Below the pieces are notes generated by a model. It made no database searches and was not told the origin of the DNA. It saw only the letters and a program-made list of their open reading frames with translations. Positions 45,811 through 54,954 of a DNA stretch of 64,000 nt are shown piece by piece. This DNA is from Aeromonas caviae (lineage in GTDB: Bacteria; Pseudomonadota; Gammaproteobacteria; Enterobacterales; Aeromonadaceae): assembly GCF_000819785.1 (NCBI RefSeq), contig NZ_CDBK01000090.1, positions 1 to 64,000 of the forward strand, written 5' to 3'. The translations under genes were made by a program, and so were the position numbers. Each line of letters starts with the position of its first letter. Positions within the stretch are counted from its first letter, which is position 1.

Positions 45811-46014
45811 TGTAATACCCACGCAGATCTGCGTGTCAGGGCGCAAGGCCCCAAGCCAAGCGCCCTAAGAACCTGTTTGCCAAACGCCGGTTGTCCTTGC
45901 ACTATGCAGCACGCAGGGCAACTGAGTGATGAGTCAATATTGTCTGGCCGGGGGCCTTTCCACCGGCTGGTTGACCGAATACCCAACCCAATTTGCAGTA
46001 GCGCGAGGGAATGT

Positions 46015-47334
46015 ATGGCTACGTTTCATATCGATGACGACCCCGAGGCCGGCAAGGTTGCCGTGCCCCGTCGTTATGCCTGGATAGTGTTTGCGCTGAC
46101 CTTCGGTCTGCTCATCTCCGATTACATGTCGCGCCAGGTGCTCAACGCCGTCTTCCCCATGCTCAAGGGGGAGTGGGCACTCTCCGACACCCAGCTCGGC
46201 CTGCTCAGCGGCATAGTCGCGCTCATGGTCGGCTTGCTCACCTTCCCGCTCTCCCTGCTGGCGGACCGGTTCGGCCGGGTCAAGAGCCTGGCCATGATGG
46301 CCGCGCTCTGGAGCCTGGCGACCCTGGGCTGCGCCCTGGCACAGAACTACGAGCAGATGTTCATCGCCCGCTTCCTGGTGGGAGTGGGGGAGGCCGCCTA
46401 CGGCAGTGTCGGCATCGCCGTGGTGGTCTCGGTGTTCCCGCGGGAGATGCGGGCCACCCTCTCCGGCGCCTTCATCTCCGGCGGCATGTTCGGCTCTGTG
46501 CTCGGCATGGCCTGCGGGGGCGTGCTGGCGCATCTCCTCGGCTGGCGCTGGGCCTTCGCCGGCATGGCCCTGTTCGGTCTGGTGCTGGCGGCCATCTATC
46601 CCCTCATCGTCAAGGAGGCGCGGATCTCCCAGGCCAGCCGGGCGGCCCAGGGCAGCAAGGCGGGCCGCAACCCCCTGCGCAGCCTCTATTCCAGCCGCTC
46701 GGTGATCTCGGCCTACGTGGGCAGCGGCCTGCAGCTGTTCGTCGGCGGCACCGTCATCGTCTGGATGCCGAGCTATTTCAACCGCTACTACGGGCTGGAC
46801 ACGGACAAGGCGGGACTCATGGCCGCCATCATAGTGCTGTGCAGCGGTGCCGGCATGATCCTGTGCGGCATGCTGAGCGATCGGCTGTGCCGCAACCGGC
46901 CGGATCGCAAGATAAGCCTCGCCATCGCCTATTGCCTCGGCAGCTGTCTCCTGCTCTCCCTGGCGTTTGCCCTGCCGGCCGGCTTCCCCCAGCTGGTGCT
47001 GATCGGTCTGGGGATGTTCATCGCCACCGGCACCTCGGGCCCCGCCGGCGCCATGGTGGCCAATCTCACCCACGCCAGCGTGCACGGTACGGCGTTTGCG
47101 ACCCTGACCCTTGCCAACAACCTGCTGGGGCTGGCCCCCGGTCCCTTTATCACCGGCAAGGTGTCCGATCACATCGGGCTGGACAACGCCTTCCAGCTGG
47201 TGCCCCTCATCAGCGTCGCGGCGGCTGCGGTCTTCTTCTACGGCAAGCGCCACTACCACAAGGACGTGGCCAAGATTGAAGGGGACGCCCGCCAGGTCGT
47301 CGCCGGCCCCCAGGGCAGCGAGGTGAGGGCATGA
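46015..47334 (+). CDS. MFS transporter of the catabolic block
   Basis: A 439-residue major facilitator with 12 membrane helices; the loop 2-3 motif reads LADRFGRVKSL and helix 1 has ISDYMSRQVLNAVFPML, as in anion:cation symporter and sugar-acid/aromatic-acid groups. It likely imports the pathway substrate. ATG 46015 follows GAGGGA. Its stop overlaps the next start (ATGA). The 204-bp gap before it contains no clear promoter. Confidence 0.85.
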   Translation: MATFHIDDDPEAGKVAVPRRYAWIVFALTFGLLISDYMSRQVLNAVFPMLKGEWALSDTQLGLLSGIVALMVGLLTFPLSLLADRFGRVKSLAMMAALWSLATLGCALAQNYEQMFIARFLVGVGEAAYGSVGIAVVVSVFPREMRATLSGAFISGGMFGSVLGMACGGVLAHLLGWRWAFAGMALFGLVLAAIYPLIVKEARISQASRAAQGSKAGRNPLRSLYSSRSVISAYVGSGLQLFVGGTVIVWMPSYFNRYYGLDTDKAGLMAAIIVLCSGAGMILCGMLSDRLCRNRPDRKISLAIAYCLGSCLLLSLAFALPAGFPQLVLIGLGMFIATGTSGPAGAMVANLTHASVHGTAFATLTLANNLLGLAPGPFITGKVSDHIGLDNAFQLVPLISVAAAAVFFYGKRHYHKDVAKIEGDARQVVAGPQGSEVRA

Positions 47335-48311
47335 GGCTCAGCATCGAGGTCTATTTCGATTTCATCTGCCCCTGGTGCCTCATCGGCAAGCGTCAGCTGG
47401 ATGAGGCGCTGGCCCAGCTGCGGGTGGAGCGGCCCGAGGTGCGGGTCGATGTGAGCTGGCGCGGGGTGCAACTGCTGCCCGCGCTGCCGATGCAGGGGGA
47501 GGATTTTCACGCCTTCTATCTGCGGCGCCTTGGCAGCGAGCAGGGGGTGCGCCTGCGCCAGGCTCAGGTGCGGCAGGCGGCGGCCAGCGTCGGCGTTGAG
47601 CTGGACTTTGACAAGATCCCCCGTATGCCGAACACGGCCGATGCCCACCGCCTGTGGCAACGGGCCTGCCAACTGGGATCGCCGGCACAGTTGGAGAGTC
47701 TGCTGGAGTGGCTGTTTGCCTGCCACTTCCTGCACGGCGGGGATCTGGGGGATGGTGCTACCTTGCTGGGGCTGGCCGAGGCGGTGGGCTTCTCGCCTGC
47801 CGATCTGGTGGGCAGCCTGCAGGGAGACGGAACCCCCTTTTTCTGCGATCAGCCAGAGGCGGCTCGGCAGGGGGTGCCGAGCTTCGTGCTGGGGAAGGGG
47901 CGCGTCCTCAGCGGTGCCCAGCCCGTGGCGCAGTTGCTTGCCGGCTTGCACCAGGCCGTCGCGGCGATGACCCGGGCGCAGGCGCGAGTCTTGGTGCCGG
48001 CCGAGCGGGTGCCCGCGCCGGGCCAGCGCGTCCTCATCGAGGACTTGGGCAAGAGCCTGGTGCTGTTCAACGTCGATGGCCGTTTCCATGCCATCGATGA
48101 CGGCTGTCCCCACCAGGGGGCGTCCCTGTGCGGCGGCCGGCTGGAGGGGGAGGTGATCCAGTGCCTTGCCCACGGTCTGCGTTTCAACCTGACGACCGGG
48201 TTGCTGCTGAACTCGACACAGCTCAGGGTGCGCCGCTACCCGGTCGAGCCGGCGGGGGAGGGGTTGTCCATCGTCATCGAGTCCCAGGAGGCCATCCCAT
48301 GCTCACCCTGA
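47331..48311 (+). CDS. DsbA/FrnE-type oxidoreductase fused to Rieske domain
   Basis: A 326-residue two-domain protein. Residues 1 to about 205 form a DsbA-like thioredoxin fold of the FrnE/2-hydroxychromene-2-carboxylate isomerase group with CPWC at 13-16 and QGVPSFVLG (cis-Pro loop). Residues about 225-326 are a Rieske ferredoxin domain: Cys259-X-His261 and Cys278-X2-His281 (CPHQGASLCGG, CLAHGLRFNL) are the [2Fe-2S] ligands. No signal peptide, so cytoplasmic. Translation is coupled on both sides. A Rieske domain could pass electrons to the thioredoxin fold or to an oxygenase; no known role for this pairing. Confidence 0.85.
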   Translation: MRLSIEVYFDFICPWCLIGKRQLDEALAQLRVERPEVRVDVSWRGVQLLPALPMQGEDFHAFYLRRLGSEQGVRLRQAQVRQAAASVGVELDFDKIPRMPNTADAHRLWQRACQLGSPAQLESLLEWLFACHFLHGGDLGDGATLLGLAEAVGFSPADLVGSLQGDGTPFFCDQPEAARQGVPSFVLGKGRVLSGAQPVAQLLAGLHQAVAAMTRAQARVLVPAERVPAPGQRVLIEDLGKSLVLFNVDGRFHAIDDGCPHQGASLCGGRLEGEVIQCLAHGLRFNLTTGLLLNSTQLRVRRYPVEPAGEGLSIVIESQEAIPCSP

Positions 48312-49318
48312 CCATGACGGATCGCTTCCAGCGGGTGCGGATACTGGCCCCCGGCATGGCGGTCAGCATCACGGTGGCGGCCGCCGCCACCTTCCTGTCG
48401 GAGCACTACGGCGCCCCCGTGCTGCTGTTCGCCCTGCTGCTCGGCATGGGGTTGAACTTCCTCAGCGGCGAGGGAAGCTGCAAGGCGGGCATCGAGTTCA
48501 CGGCGCGCAGCGTCTTGCGCATCGGGGTCGCCCTGCTCGGCATGCGCATCACCCTCGGCCAGATCGCCGAACTCGGCTGGATGCCGGTGCTGCTGGTGGT
48601 CACCCTGGTGGTGGTGACCATCAGCCTGTCGGTGGTGGTGGCCAAGGCGATGGGCTTCCAGCGCCTGTTCGGCATGCTGACCGGGGGCGCTACCGCCATC
48701 TGTGGTGCCTCCGCCGCCCTGGCCCTGGCCGCCTCCCTGCCGAACCATCCCCAGAAGGAGCGCGCCACCCTGTTCACGGTGATCGGGGTGTCGGTGCTCT
48801 CGACGCTCGCGATGATCCTCTACCCCATGATCGCTCGCTTCTTCGAGTTGACGCCGGTGGAGGCGGGGGTCTTTCTCGGTGCCACCATTCACGACGTCGC
48901 CCAGGTGGTGGGGGCCGGCTACAGCATGTCCACCGAGACCGGGGACGTGGCCACAGTGGTCAAGCTGATGCGGGTCGCCATGCTGCTGCCGGTGATCCTG
49001 GTCGCCGCCATGATCACCCGGATGCAGGGGGCGGATCCCGCGTCCGGCAAGCGGCCGCCCCTGTTGCCCCTGTTTGCGGTCGGCTTCCTGGTGCTGGCCT
49101 GCATCAACAGCACAGGCTGGGTGCCCGCCCTGGTTCAGGGGGGGGTCAACGAGCTGTCGCGCTGGTGCCTGGTGATCGCCATCGCCGCCATCGGCATGAA
49201 GACCCAGCTCAAGGAGCTGGCGGCGGTCGGCATCAAACCCATCCTGCTGATGGTGGGGGAGACCGCCTTCCTGGTCGCCCTGGTGCTGACCCTGATGCAT
49301 TGGGGCATCAAGCCTTAG
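48299..49318 (+). CDS. YeiH-family putative sulfate exporter
   Basis: A 339-residue membrane protein with nine to ten helices of the UPF0324/YeiH family: LLGMGLNFLS, RIGVALLGMRITL, GGATAICGASAALALAA and GATIHDVAQVVGAGYS. The family is annotated as sulfate exporters, largely by context. Start ATG 48299 lies inside the preceding gene (13-base overlap), with AGGAGG eight bases upstream. Beside a TauD-type oxygenase, sulfite/sulfate export is a reasonable but unproved role. Confidence 0.8.
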   Translation: MLTLTMTDRFQRVRILAPGMAVSITVAAAATFLSEHYGAPVLLFALLLGMGLNFLSGEGSCKAGIEFTARSVLRIGVALLGMRITLGQIAELGWMPVLLVVTLVVVTISLSVVVAKAMGFQRLFGMLTGGATAICGASAALALAASLPNHPQKERATLFTVIGVSVLSTLAMILYPMIARFFELTPVEAGVFLGATIHDVAQVVGAGYSMSTETGDVATVVKLMRVAMLLPVILVAAMITRMQGADPASGKRPPLLPLFAVGFLVLACINSTGWVPALVQGGVNELSRWCLVIAIAAIGMKTQLKELAAVGIKPILLMVGETAFLVALVLTLMHWGIKP

Positions 49319-49349
49319 GCATATCAGGAATGTCATGAATGCCGCGAAC

Positions 49350-49431
49350 GTCCGAATAGGCTTCGCTACCCGAACCTACCAACTCAATTGACTGCGTAGG
49401 TTCGATTAGCCGCGTAGCGGCGTAATCGGAC
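49350..49431. repeat. Inverted pair of GTAGG-type REP sequences
   Basis: REP 1 on the minus strand (49350-49379) and REP 2 on the plus strand (49396-49431) both begin GTAGGTTCG and end TCGGAC around an imperfect palindrome, with 16 bases between them. GTAG-headed REPs in this arrangement form mobile-element-like BIMEs, usually moved by RAYT proteins; none is encoded here. It separates the exporter gene from the CoA-transferase genes. Confidence 0.75.
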
Positions 49432-49519
49432 GATCGCGATACGAGATCAATCAGAAAAACCGCAATAAACGAACGCGCCCCTGTGGCCAACGGACTAGCC
49501 AGAGAGCAGAGAGGTAGTT

Positions 49520-50221
49520 ATGAACAAGGTTTACCCCAGCGCCCAGGCCGCTCTTAGCGATCTGGTGCAGGACGACATCACCATCGCCTCGGGGGGCTTC
49601 GGCCTGTGCGGCATCCCGGAGCAGCTTATCGAGGCGCTGCAGGAGAGCGGCAAACGCGGCTTCACCATCATCAGCAACAACTGCGGGGTGGACGAGTTCG
49701 GCCTTGGGCCTCTGCTCCATAGCCGCCAGATCAAGAAGATGATCTCCTCCTACGTGGGGGGCAACAAGGAGTTCGAGCGCCAGTATCTCGCAGGGGAGCT
49801 GGAGCTGGAGTTCACCCCCCAGGGGACGCTCGCCGAGAAGCTTCGCGCCGGCGGCGCCGGCATTCCGGCCTTCTTCACCCGCACCGGTTACGGGACCCTG
49901 ATCGCCGAGGGCAAGGAGACCCGTCAGTTCGATGGGGATTGGTACGTGATGGAGCGATCCCTCACCGCGGATCTCGCCATCATCAAGGGCGCCAGGGCCG
50001 ACAAGGCGGGTAACCTGATGTTCAACAAGACGGCGCGCAACTTCAACCCGCTCTGCGCCAAGGCGGGCCGGGTCTGCGTGGCCGAGGTGGAGGAGATCGT
50101 CGAGGTGGGGGAGCTGGCCCCGGACGAGATCCACCTGCCCGGCATCTATGTGCAGCGGCTGGTGCACAACCCCAATCCCGAGAAACGCATCGAAGTGCGC
50201 ACCGTCATGGAGAAGAAATAA
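49520..50221 (+). CDS. scoA: 3-oxoacid CoA-transferase subunit A
   Basis: A 233-residue family I CoA-transferase alpha chain: IASGGFGLCGIPEQLIEAL, SNNCGVDEFGLGPLL and GELELEFTPQGTLAEKLRAG are hallmarks of the succinyl-CoA:3-ketoacid enzyme. With subunit B it would activate acetoacetate or another 3-keto acid using succinyl-CoA. Next to a BKACE gene this closes the loop from acetoacetate to acetoacetyl-CoA. The same family supplies dehydrocarnitine CoA-transferases, so the exact acid is open. GAGGT upstream of ATG. Confidence 0.9.
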   Translation: MNKVYPSAQAALSDLVQDDITIASGGFGLCGIPEQLIEALQESGKRGFTIISNNCGVDEFGLGPLLHSRQIKKMISSYVGGNKEFERQYLAGELELEFTPQGTLAEKLRAGGAGIPAFFTRTGYGTLIAEGKETRQFDGDWYVMERSLTADLAIIKGARADKAGNLMFNKTARNFNPLCAKAGRVCVAEVEEIVEVGELAPDEIHLPGIYVQRLVHNPNPEKRIEVRTVMEKK

Positions 50222-50315
50222 GATGGTTTTGATCCGTGAAGAGAGGGCGCTGTGCATCACCCAGGCGCTGGTGGTGGCTTCCTGTTTTCAACAGCCTGCA
50301 GTAAGGAGCTAAGTC

Positions 50316-50945
50316 ATGGCCTGGACCCGTGAAGAGATGGCGCAGCGCGCCGCCAAGGAGCTGCAGGACGGCTTCTATGTGAACCTCGGCATCGGCCTGC
50401 CGACCCTGGTGGCCAACTACATCCCGGATGCCATGGAGGTGTGGCTGCAGAGCGAGAACGGCCTGCTCGGCATAGGCCCCTTCCCGAGTGAAGAGGAGCT
50501 GGATCCCGATCTCATCAACGCCGGCAAGCAGACCATCACCACCTTGCCCGGCAGCAGCTTCTTCGACAGCGCCGAGAGCTTCGGCATGATCCGCGGTGGC
50601 CACATCAACCTGGCGCTGCTCGGGGCCATGCAGGTCTCGGAACGCGGGGATCTCGCGAACTGGATGATCCCCGGCAAGCTGGTCAAGGGGATGGGGGGGG
50701 CCATGGATCTGGTGGCCGGGGTCAAGCGGGTGGTGGTGCTGATGGAGCACTGCGCCAAGAACGGTGAGCACAAGATACTGGAGTGGTGCAACCTGCCCCT
50801 GACCGGGGTCGGGGTGGTGGATCGCATCATCAGCGATCTCGCCGTGCTGGACGTGACCCCAAGCGGCCTCAAGCTGGTGGAGCTGGCCCCCGGCATCGAA
50901 TTTGAGCAGTTGCAGGCCGCCACCGGCTGCCGCATCTGCCGCTGA
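50316..50945 (+). CDS. scoB: 3-oxoacid CoA-transferase subunit B
   Basis: A 209-residue beta chain with catalytic Glu47 in [13 protein letters not shown] and [20 protein letters not shown]-like [20 protein letters not shown] and [20 protein letters not shown] seven bases before ATG. A 94-bp gap separates it from subunit A, longer than usual for this pair. Followed by two terminator-like hairpins. Confidence 0.92.
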   Translation: MAWTREEMAQRAAKELQDGFYVNLGIGLPTLVANYIPDAMEVWLQSENGLLGIGPFPSEEELDPDLINAGKQTITTLPGSSFFDSAESFGMIRGGHINLALLGAMQVSERGDLANWMIPGKLVKGMGGAMDLVAGVKRVVVLMEHCAKNGEHKILEWCNLPLTGVGVVDRIISDLAVLDVTPSGLKLVELAPGIEFEQLQAATGCRICR

Positions 50946-50955
50946 ATCGCGTGTG

Positions 50956-51017
50956 GGCCGACTCGTCGGCCATTTTCACGGCGGAGTGAGGATGCTTGGG
51001 CCTGCTCCGCCGCTTTT
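50956..51017 (+). terminator. Tandem terminator hairpins after scoB
   Basis: GGCCGA-CTCG-TCGGCC then ATTTTC (50956-50977), and GGCGGAG/CTCCGCC then GCTTTT (50980-51017). Together they likely end the catabolic transcript and insulate the envelope block. Nothing gene-like is seen in 51018-51219. Confidence 0.55.
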
Positions 51018-51219
51018 ATGCTCTCCGTGACGGCGCAGATGCTCTGCCTGCTGCCTCTCGCCCCGATAACAGACTGCCATCACCCACCCACTCACTGGAC
51101 ACGCCAGCCCCTTGGCGGACCCCTGTCCTTCACCATGGTCCCTGGCTGAGCCCCGAGAATCCCTGCGCGGATGCCGTCCGACACCCCTTTCGCGCCGCTT
51201 GTTCGGCGCCGCCACTCCC

Positions 51220-51256
51220 TGTCATCAAATGAAAAGTGGCTGACGTTCAATGGCAA
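51220..51256 (+). promoter_or_regulatory. AraC-type operator 2, upstream of DUF1302 gene
   Basis: TGTCAT-N8-AA-N5-TGACGT-N8-AA. The first 22 bases differ from operator 1 at only two positions (shared core ATGAAAAGTGGCTG). It lies 236 bp before the DUF1302 start, leaving a long leader. Confidence 0.6.
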
Positions 51257-51398
51257 GCAAGGGGGTTGGGCTGGCCGTAGAGTCGGTAGCAACAACACAG
51301 AGCGCACCCGGGGGAGGAACCCGCAAGGGGAGGAGGCAAACAGAGCGCCCCCTCATCCCCAAGGGAAGCGCCGACACTGGCACAACAGCCAAGCAACA

Positions 51399-51428
51399 AG
51401 CCAGACAATAAAGCCAGACAATAAAGCC
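51399..51428 (+). repeat. 13-bp tandem repeat in DUF1302 leader
   Basis: AGCCAGACAATAA occurs twice in tandem (51399-51411, 51412-51424) followed by AGCC, within an A/C-rich, unstructured leader that runs to the DUF1302 start. Confidence 0.8.
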
Positions 51429-51491
51429 AACGGAAACGGCGACTAGACACAAAACAACAAACAACAGATGACGACACTCGGAGAGACTGTA

Positions 51492-53423
51492 ATGGATTAC
51501 AAGCACACGAGTCATGGTTGCGGTGCCCTGCGCCTCAGCCTGCTGGCGACGGCCATTGCGGCCGTGCTCCTGCCCACCGCTCAGGCGGTCGAGATCGACA
51601 CGGACAGTGAAGAGTGGTCCGTGCGTTTCGACAACACCGGCAAGTTCAACTACGGCATGCGCACCGAGAGCGCCGACGAGCGGATGCTCGCCACCCCGAA
51701 CAGCAACGATGGGGACTACAACTTCAAGGATGCCGGCGACACCGTCACCACCCGCTTCGATCTGTTGACCGAGCTGGACGTGGTGAACAAGGGCAACACC
51801 GGTTTTCGCATCAGTGCGGCGAGCTGGTACGACTATGCCTATGACGACGTCGGCGCGAGCGACAACCCCTTTTTGAACAACAACGGTGATGCCTCCGGCA
51901 TCCCGGGCTGGGGCGCCAACCCCGCAAGGTCGACCATGTTTGGCCAGCCGGGACTGAGCGATTATGCCGATCGCTACTACAACGGCCCCTCCGGCGAGAT
52001 CCTCGACGCCTTCGTGTTCCACAACATGGAGATAGGTGACGAGTCGTTGCTCGGCGTCAAGATAGGCCAGCACAACATCTTCTGGGGCGAGACCCTGCTC
52101 AACCCGGTGCACTCCATCAGCTACGGCCAGTCTGGCCTGGATCTCGCTAAGCTCGCGGCGTCCCCGGGCACCGAGGCAAAGGAGCTGTTCATGCCCCGCA
52201 AGCAGATCTCCGCCTCCTTCACCCTGAACCCGGAGTGGACCTTCGCCGCCCAGTACTTCTTCGACTGGGACGCGGCCCGTCTGCCGGAGGCCGGCACCTT
52301 CTACGGTGGCTCCGATCTGGTGGGCTACGGTGCCCGCGCCTTCCTGCTGGGTCACACCGGCGGTCCGGGCCTCGCCGGGCCGAACGGCACCCTCAGCAAC
52401 ATTCGCCGCGGCGCAGACATAGAGCCGGGCAAGCACGGTGACTGGGGCTTCATGACCAAGTGGTCCCCCGAGGCGCTGGATGCCACCCTGGGGGCCTACT
52501 ACCGTCGCACCGCCGACATTCTGCCCCAGGCGGTACTGGACGCCCGTGGTCTGAGCGTCCGCGGGACGAATCCCCTGCCGGCCGGGGCTATTCCCAACCT
52601 GCGTAACTCGATTGCCAACACCAGCTATTCCCTGGCCTACGGCGAGGACATCGACATCCTGGGTCTGAGCCTGTCCAAGGACATCGCCGGGGTCAGCGTG
52701 GGCAGCGATCTGAACTATCGCCACAACATGCCCCTCTCCAGCATCCCGGCGCTGCTGAGTGCCTCGGGTCCACTCGGGCTGAAACAGGGGCTCGGCGCAC
52801 TGCCTGCCCGTAATGACAGCACCGGGGTGATCACCGACGACAGCGACGGTTACAGCGCCACCGGCGAGACCCTGCACTGGACCCTCAACGGCCTGATGAC
52901 CATGGCCGACACCCCGCTGTTCGACGGTGCCGCCCTGCTGGCCGAGCTCTACTACAGCAACCTGCTGAGCCTCAACGATCACAACAAGGCGCTCTACAAG
53001 GGCGAGGACAGTTACCAGGGGCTCGACAAGTCGACCACCGACAACTGGGGCCTGGCGATCAACTTCACCCCGACCTGGTATCAGGTGTTCCCCGGCGTGG
53101 ACATGAGCATGCCGCTGTCGGTCAACCTCGGCCTGGCGGGGGTGTCTCCCGTGCAGGGCGGCGGTGCCAAGGACACCGGCAACTACGCCCTTGGCCTCGG
53201 CGCTACCATCTACAACCAGTATTTCGTCGATCTGAAGTACGTGGACTCCTTCGGCAAGTCTGCCGACTGTAACGACGGCGCCACCGATGGCTCCACCCCC
53301 AACGCCCTGGATGCGACCCAGCGCAACACCTGTTATGCCGGCGGTTACTCCTCCTTCTCCGGTGGCGGCGCCACCACGGAAGACAGAGGGGCCGTCTACC
53401 TGACCCTCAAGACCACTTATTGA
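51492..53423 (+). CDS. DUF1302-family outer-membrane protein
   Basis: A 643-residue protein with signal peptide (cleavage after TAQA near residue 34) and beta-barrel-like alternating pattern ending YLTLKTTY, typical of outer-membrane proteins. Sequence features such as ISAASWYDYAYDD, GQHNIFWGETLLNPVHSISYG and LNYRHNMPLSS fit the DUF1302 family, which recurs next to DUF1329 and RND genes in lipid/hydrocarbon-using bacteria; function unproved. GGAG eight bases before ATG 51492; the ATG at 51468 is rejected. Confidence 0.8.
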   Translation: MDYKHTSHGCGALRLSLLATAIAAVLLPTAQAVEIDTDSEEWSVRFDNTGKFNYGMRTESADERMLATPNSNDGDYNFKDAGDTVTTRFDLLTELDVVNKGNTGFRISAASWYDYAYDDVGASDNPFLNNNGDASGIPGWGANPARSTMFGQPGLSDYADRYYNGPSGEILDAFVFHNMEIGDESLLGVKIGQHNIFWGETLLNPVHSISYGQSGLDLAKLAASPGTEAKELFMPRKQISASFTLNPEWTFAAQYFFDWDAARLPEAGTFYGGSDLVGYGARAFLLGHTGGPGLAGPNGTLSNIRRGADIEPGKHGDWGFMTKWSPEALDATLGAYYRRTADILPQAVLDARGLSVRGTNPLPAGAIPNLRNSIANTSYSLAYGEDIDILGLSLSKDIAGVSVGSDLNYRHNMPLSSIPALLSASGPLGLKQGLGALPARNDSTGVITDDSDGYSATGETLHWTLNGLMTMADTPLFDGAALLAELYYSNLLSLNDHNKALYKGEDSYQGLDKSTTDNWGLAINFTPTWYQVFPGVDMSMPLSVNLGLAGVSPVQGGGAKDTGNYALGLGATIYNQYFVDLKYVDSFGKSADCNDGATDGSTPNALDATQRNTCYAGGYSSFSGGGATTEDRGAVYLTLKTTY

Positions 53424-53449
53424 GTCAAGCGACCGAGTCGGAGAACAAG

Positions 53450-54811
53450 ATGATGAAACATAAACAGACCATGCTGGCCCTGTCCCTCGCCCTGGCCTTC
53501 ACCAGTCAGGCCCAGGCGGCCGTCTCCGCCAGCGAAGCGGGCAAGCTGGGCACCAGCCTGACCCAGGTCGGCGCCGATGCCGCGGCCAACGCCGACGGCT
53601 CCATCCCCGCCTATACCGGCGGCCTGACCACGGCGCCCGCCGGCTTCAAGGCCGGTGACAGCATGCGCCCGGATCCTTATGCGGGCGACAAGCCGCAGCT
53701 GGTGATCGACGGCAAGAACGTGGCCAAGTACAAGGGTGAGCTGACCGCCACCACCGCCGAGTTGCTGAGCCGCTTCCCGGACTTCAGAGTCGATGTCTAC
53801 CCGACTCACCGCAGCGTGGCGCTGCCCCAGGCGGTGCTGGACAACACCAGGCAGAACGCCCTGAACGCCAAGACCCTGGAAGGGGGCATGGCGGTGGATC
53901 AGGTGCTGCCGGGCATTCCCTTCCCGATCCCGCAGACCGGCGCCGAGGCGATGTGGAACTTCCTGCTGCGCTACCAGGGGGTGAACATCGCCACCAAATA
54001 CGACTCCTGGAACGTCGATTCCGCCGGGGTAGCGGCGCTCTCCACCACGGGGCAGGCGTTCATCAACTACGCCATCTACGAGGACATGAAGAAGCCCATC
54101 GCGGCCAAGGACACCTACTACCAGATGAAGCTCTACTACACCGGGCCCGCCCGCCGTGCCGGTGAAGCCATCATGCTGCGCGATGCCGCCAACCCCCTTG
54201 AGCAGCCGCGCAAGGCCTGGCAGTACCTGCCGGGGCAGCGCCGGGTCAAGCTGGCACCGAACCTGGCCTACGATACCCCGAACCCGGGCACCTCGGGCGC
54301 CGGCACCTATGACGACGTCTTCGTCTTCAACGGCGCGCTGGACCGCTTCGATTGGAAGCTGGTGGGCAAGCAGGAGATGATAGTTCCCTACAACACCTAC
54401 AAGCTGACCTATGAGCCCGATGCCCGGGCGCTGACCACCCCGAACTTCCTGTCGCCGGATCACGTGCGCTGGGAGAAGCACAGGGTCTGGGTGGTGGAGG
54501 GCAACCTCAAGGCCGGCGAGCGCCACATCTATGCCAAGCGTCGCTTCTATCTGGACGAAGACAGCTGGGTGGCCCTGGCCTCGGATCAGTACGACGCCCG
54601 TGGTCAGCTCTATCGCGGCTCCTTCGCCTTCCTGAGCCAGAGCTACGACAAGCAGACCCCGGATGCCACCCCCTTCATGATCTATGACCTGGTGGCGGGG
54701 ACCTACAACATCAACGGCGTGGTGGGACCCCATGGCGGCATCAAGTACGGCGATTCGCTGTCCAAGGCGAAGTGGTCGCCGGAGTCCCTGGCGGGCGCGG
54801 GTATCCGCTAA
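53450..54811 (+). CDS. DUF1329-family periplasmic protein
   Basis: A 453-residue exported protein (signal MMKHKQTMLALSLALAFTSQ, cleaved near AQA|A). The family is predicted to adopt a LolA/LolB-like lipid-binding fold. Blocks GSIPAYTGGL, YPTHRSVALPQAVLDNT and APNLAYDTPNPGTSGAGTYDD are characteristic. GGAG six bases before ATG 53450, 26 bases after the DUF1302 stop, so the two are co-transcribed. A periplasmic shuttle for a hydrophobic ligand is a reasonable inference. Confidence 0.85.
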   Translation: MMKHKQTMLALSLALAFTSQAQAAVSASEAGKLGTSLTQVGADAAANADGSIPAYTGGLTTAPAGFKAGDSMRPDPYAGDKPQLVIDGKNVAKYKGELTATTAELLSRFPDFRVDVYPTHRSVALPQAVLDNTRQNALNAKTLEGGMAVDQVLPGIPFPIPQTGAEAMWNFLLRYQGVNIATKYDSWNVDSAGVAALSTTGQAFINYAIYEDMKKPIAAKDTYYQMKLYYTGPARRAGEAIMLRDAANPLEQPRKAWQYLPGQRRVKLAPNLAYDTPNPGTSGAGTYDDVFVFNGALDRFDWKLVGKQEMIVPYNTYKLTYEPDARALTTPNFLSPDHVRWEKHRVWVVEGNLKAGERHIYAKRRFYLDEDSWVALASDQYDARGQLYRGSFAFLSQSYDKQTPDATPFMIYDLVAGTYNINGVVGPHGGIKYGDSLSKAKWSPESLAGAGIR

Positions 54812-54830
54812 GCGTTGATGATCTCCACTG

Positions 54831-54914
54831 ACCCCCCTCCCGGCCTCCCCCCTTCGAAAGGGGGAGGAGTGAAGTGCGCCCTCCCCTCGCCAAGGGGAGG
54901 GCCGGGGTGGGGTT
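54831..54914. repeat. Cruciform-like palindromic element
   Basis: Two inner hairpins, CCTCCCCC/GGGGGAGG (54844-54867) and CCCTCCCC/GGGGAGGG (54879-54901), are enclosed by outer arms containing ACCCC..GGCC and GGCC..GGGGT, giving a three-way-junction shape. It lies between the DUF1329 and YCF48-like genes; similar in kind to the element at 37600. Confidence 0.7.
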
Positions 54915-54954
54915 GTTGCGACCATCCGATGGGTTTTGAAGACAAGGAAGTGGT

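Noticed and set aside
50223-50312. 29-codon ORF filling the gap between the CoA-transferase subunit genes
   Set aside because: It starts one base after scoA, but has no ribosome site of its own and no pattern beyond chance.
44761-50945. Carnitine degradation as the function of the BKACE and CoA-transferase genes
   Set aside because: Dehydrocarnitine cleavage uses these families, but no carnitine dehydrogenase, thioesterase or betaine pathway gene is present, so the assignment would be a guess.
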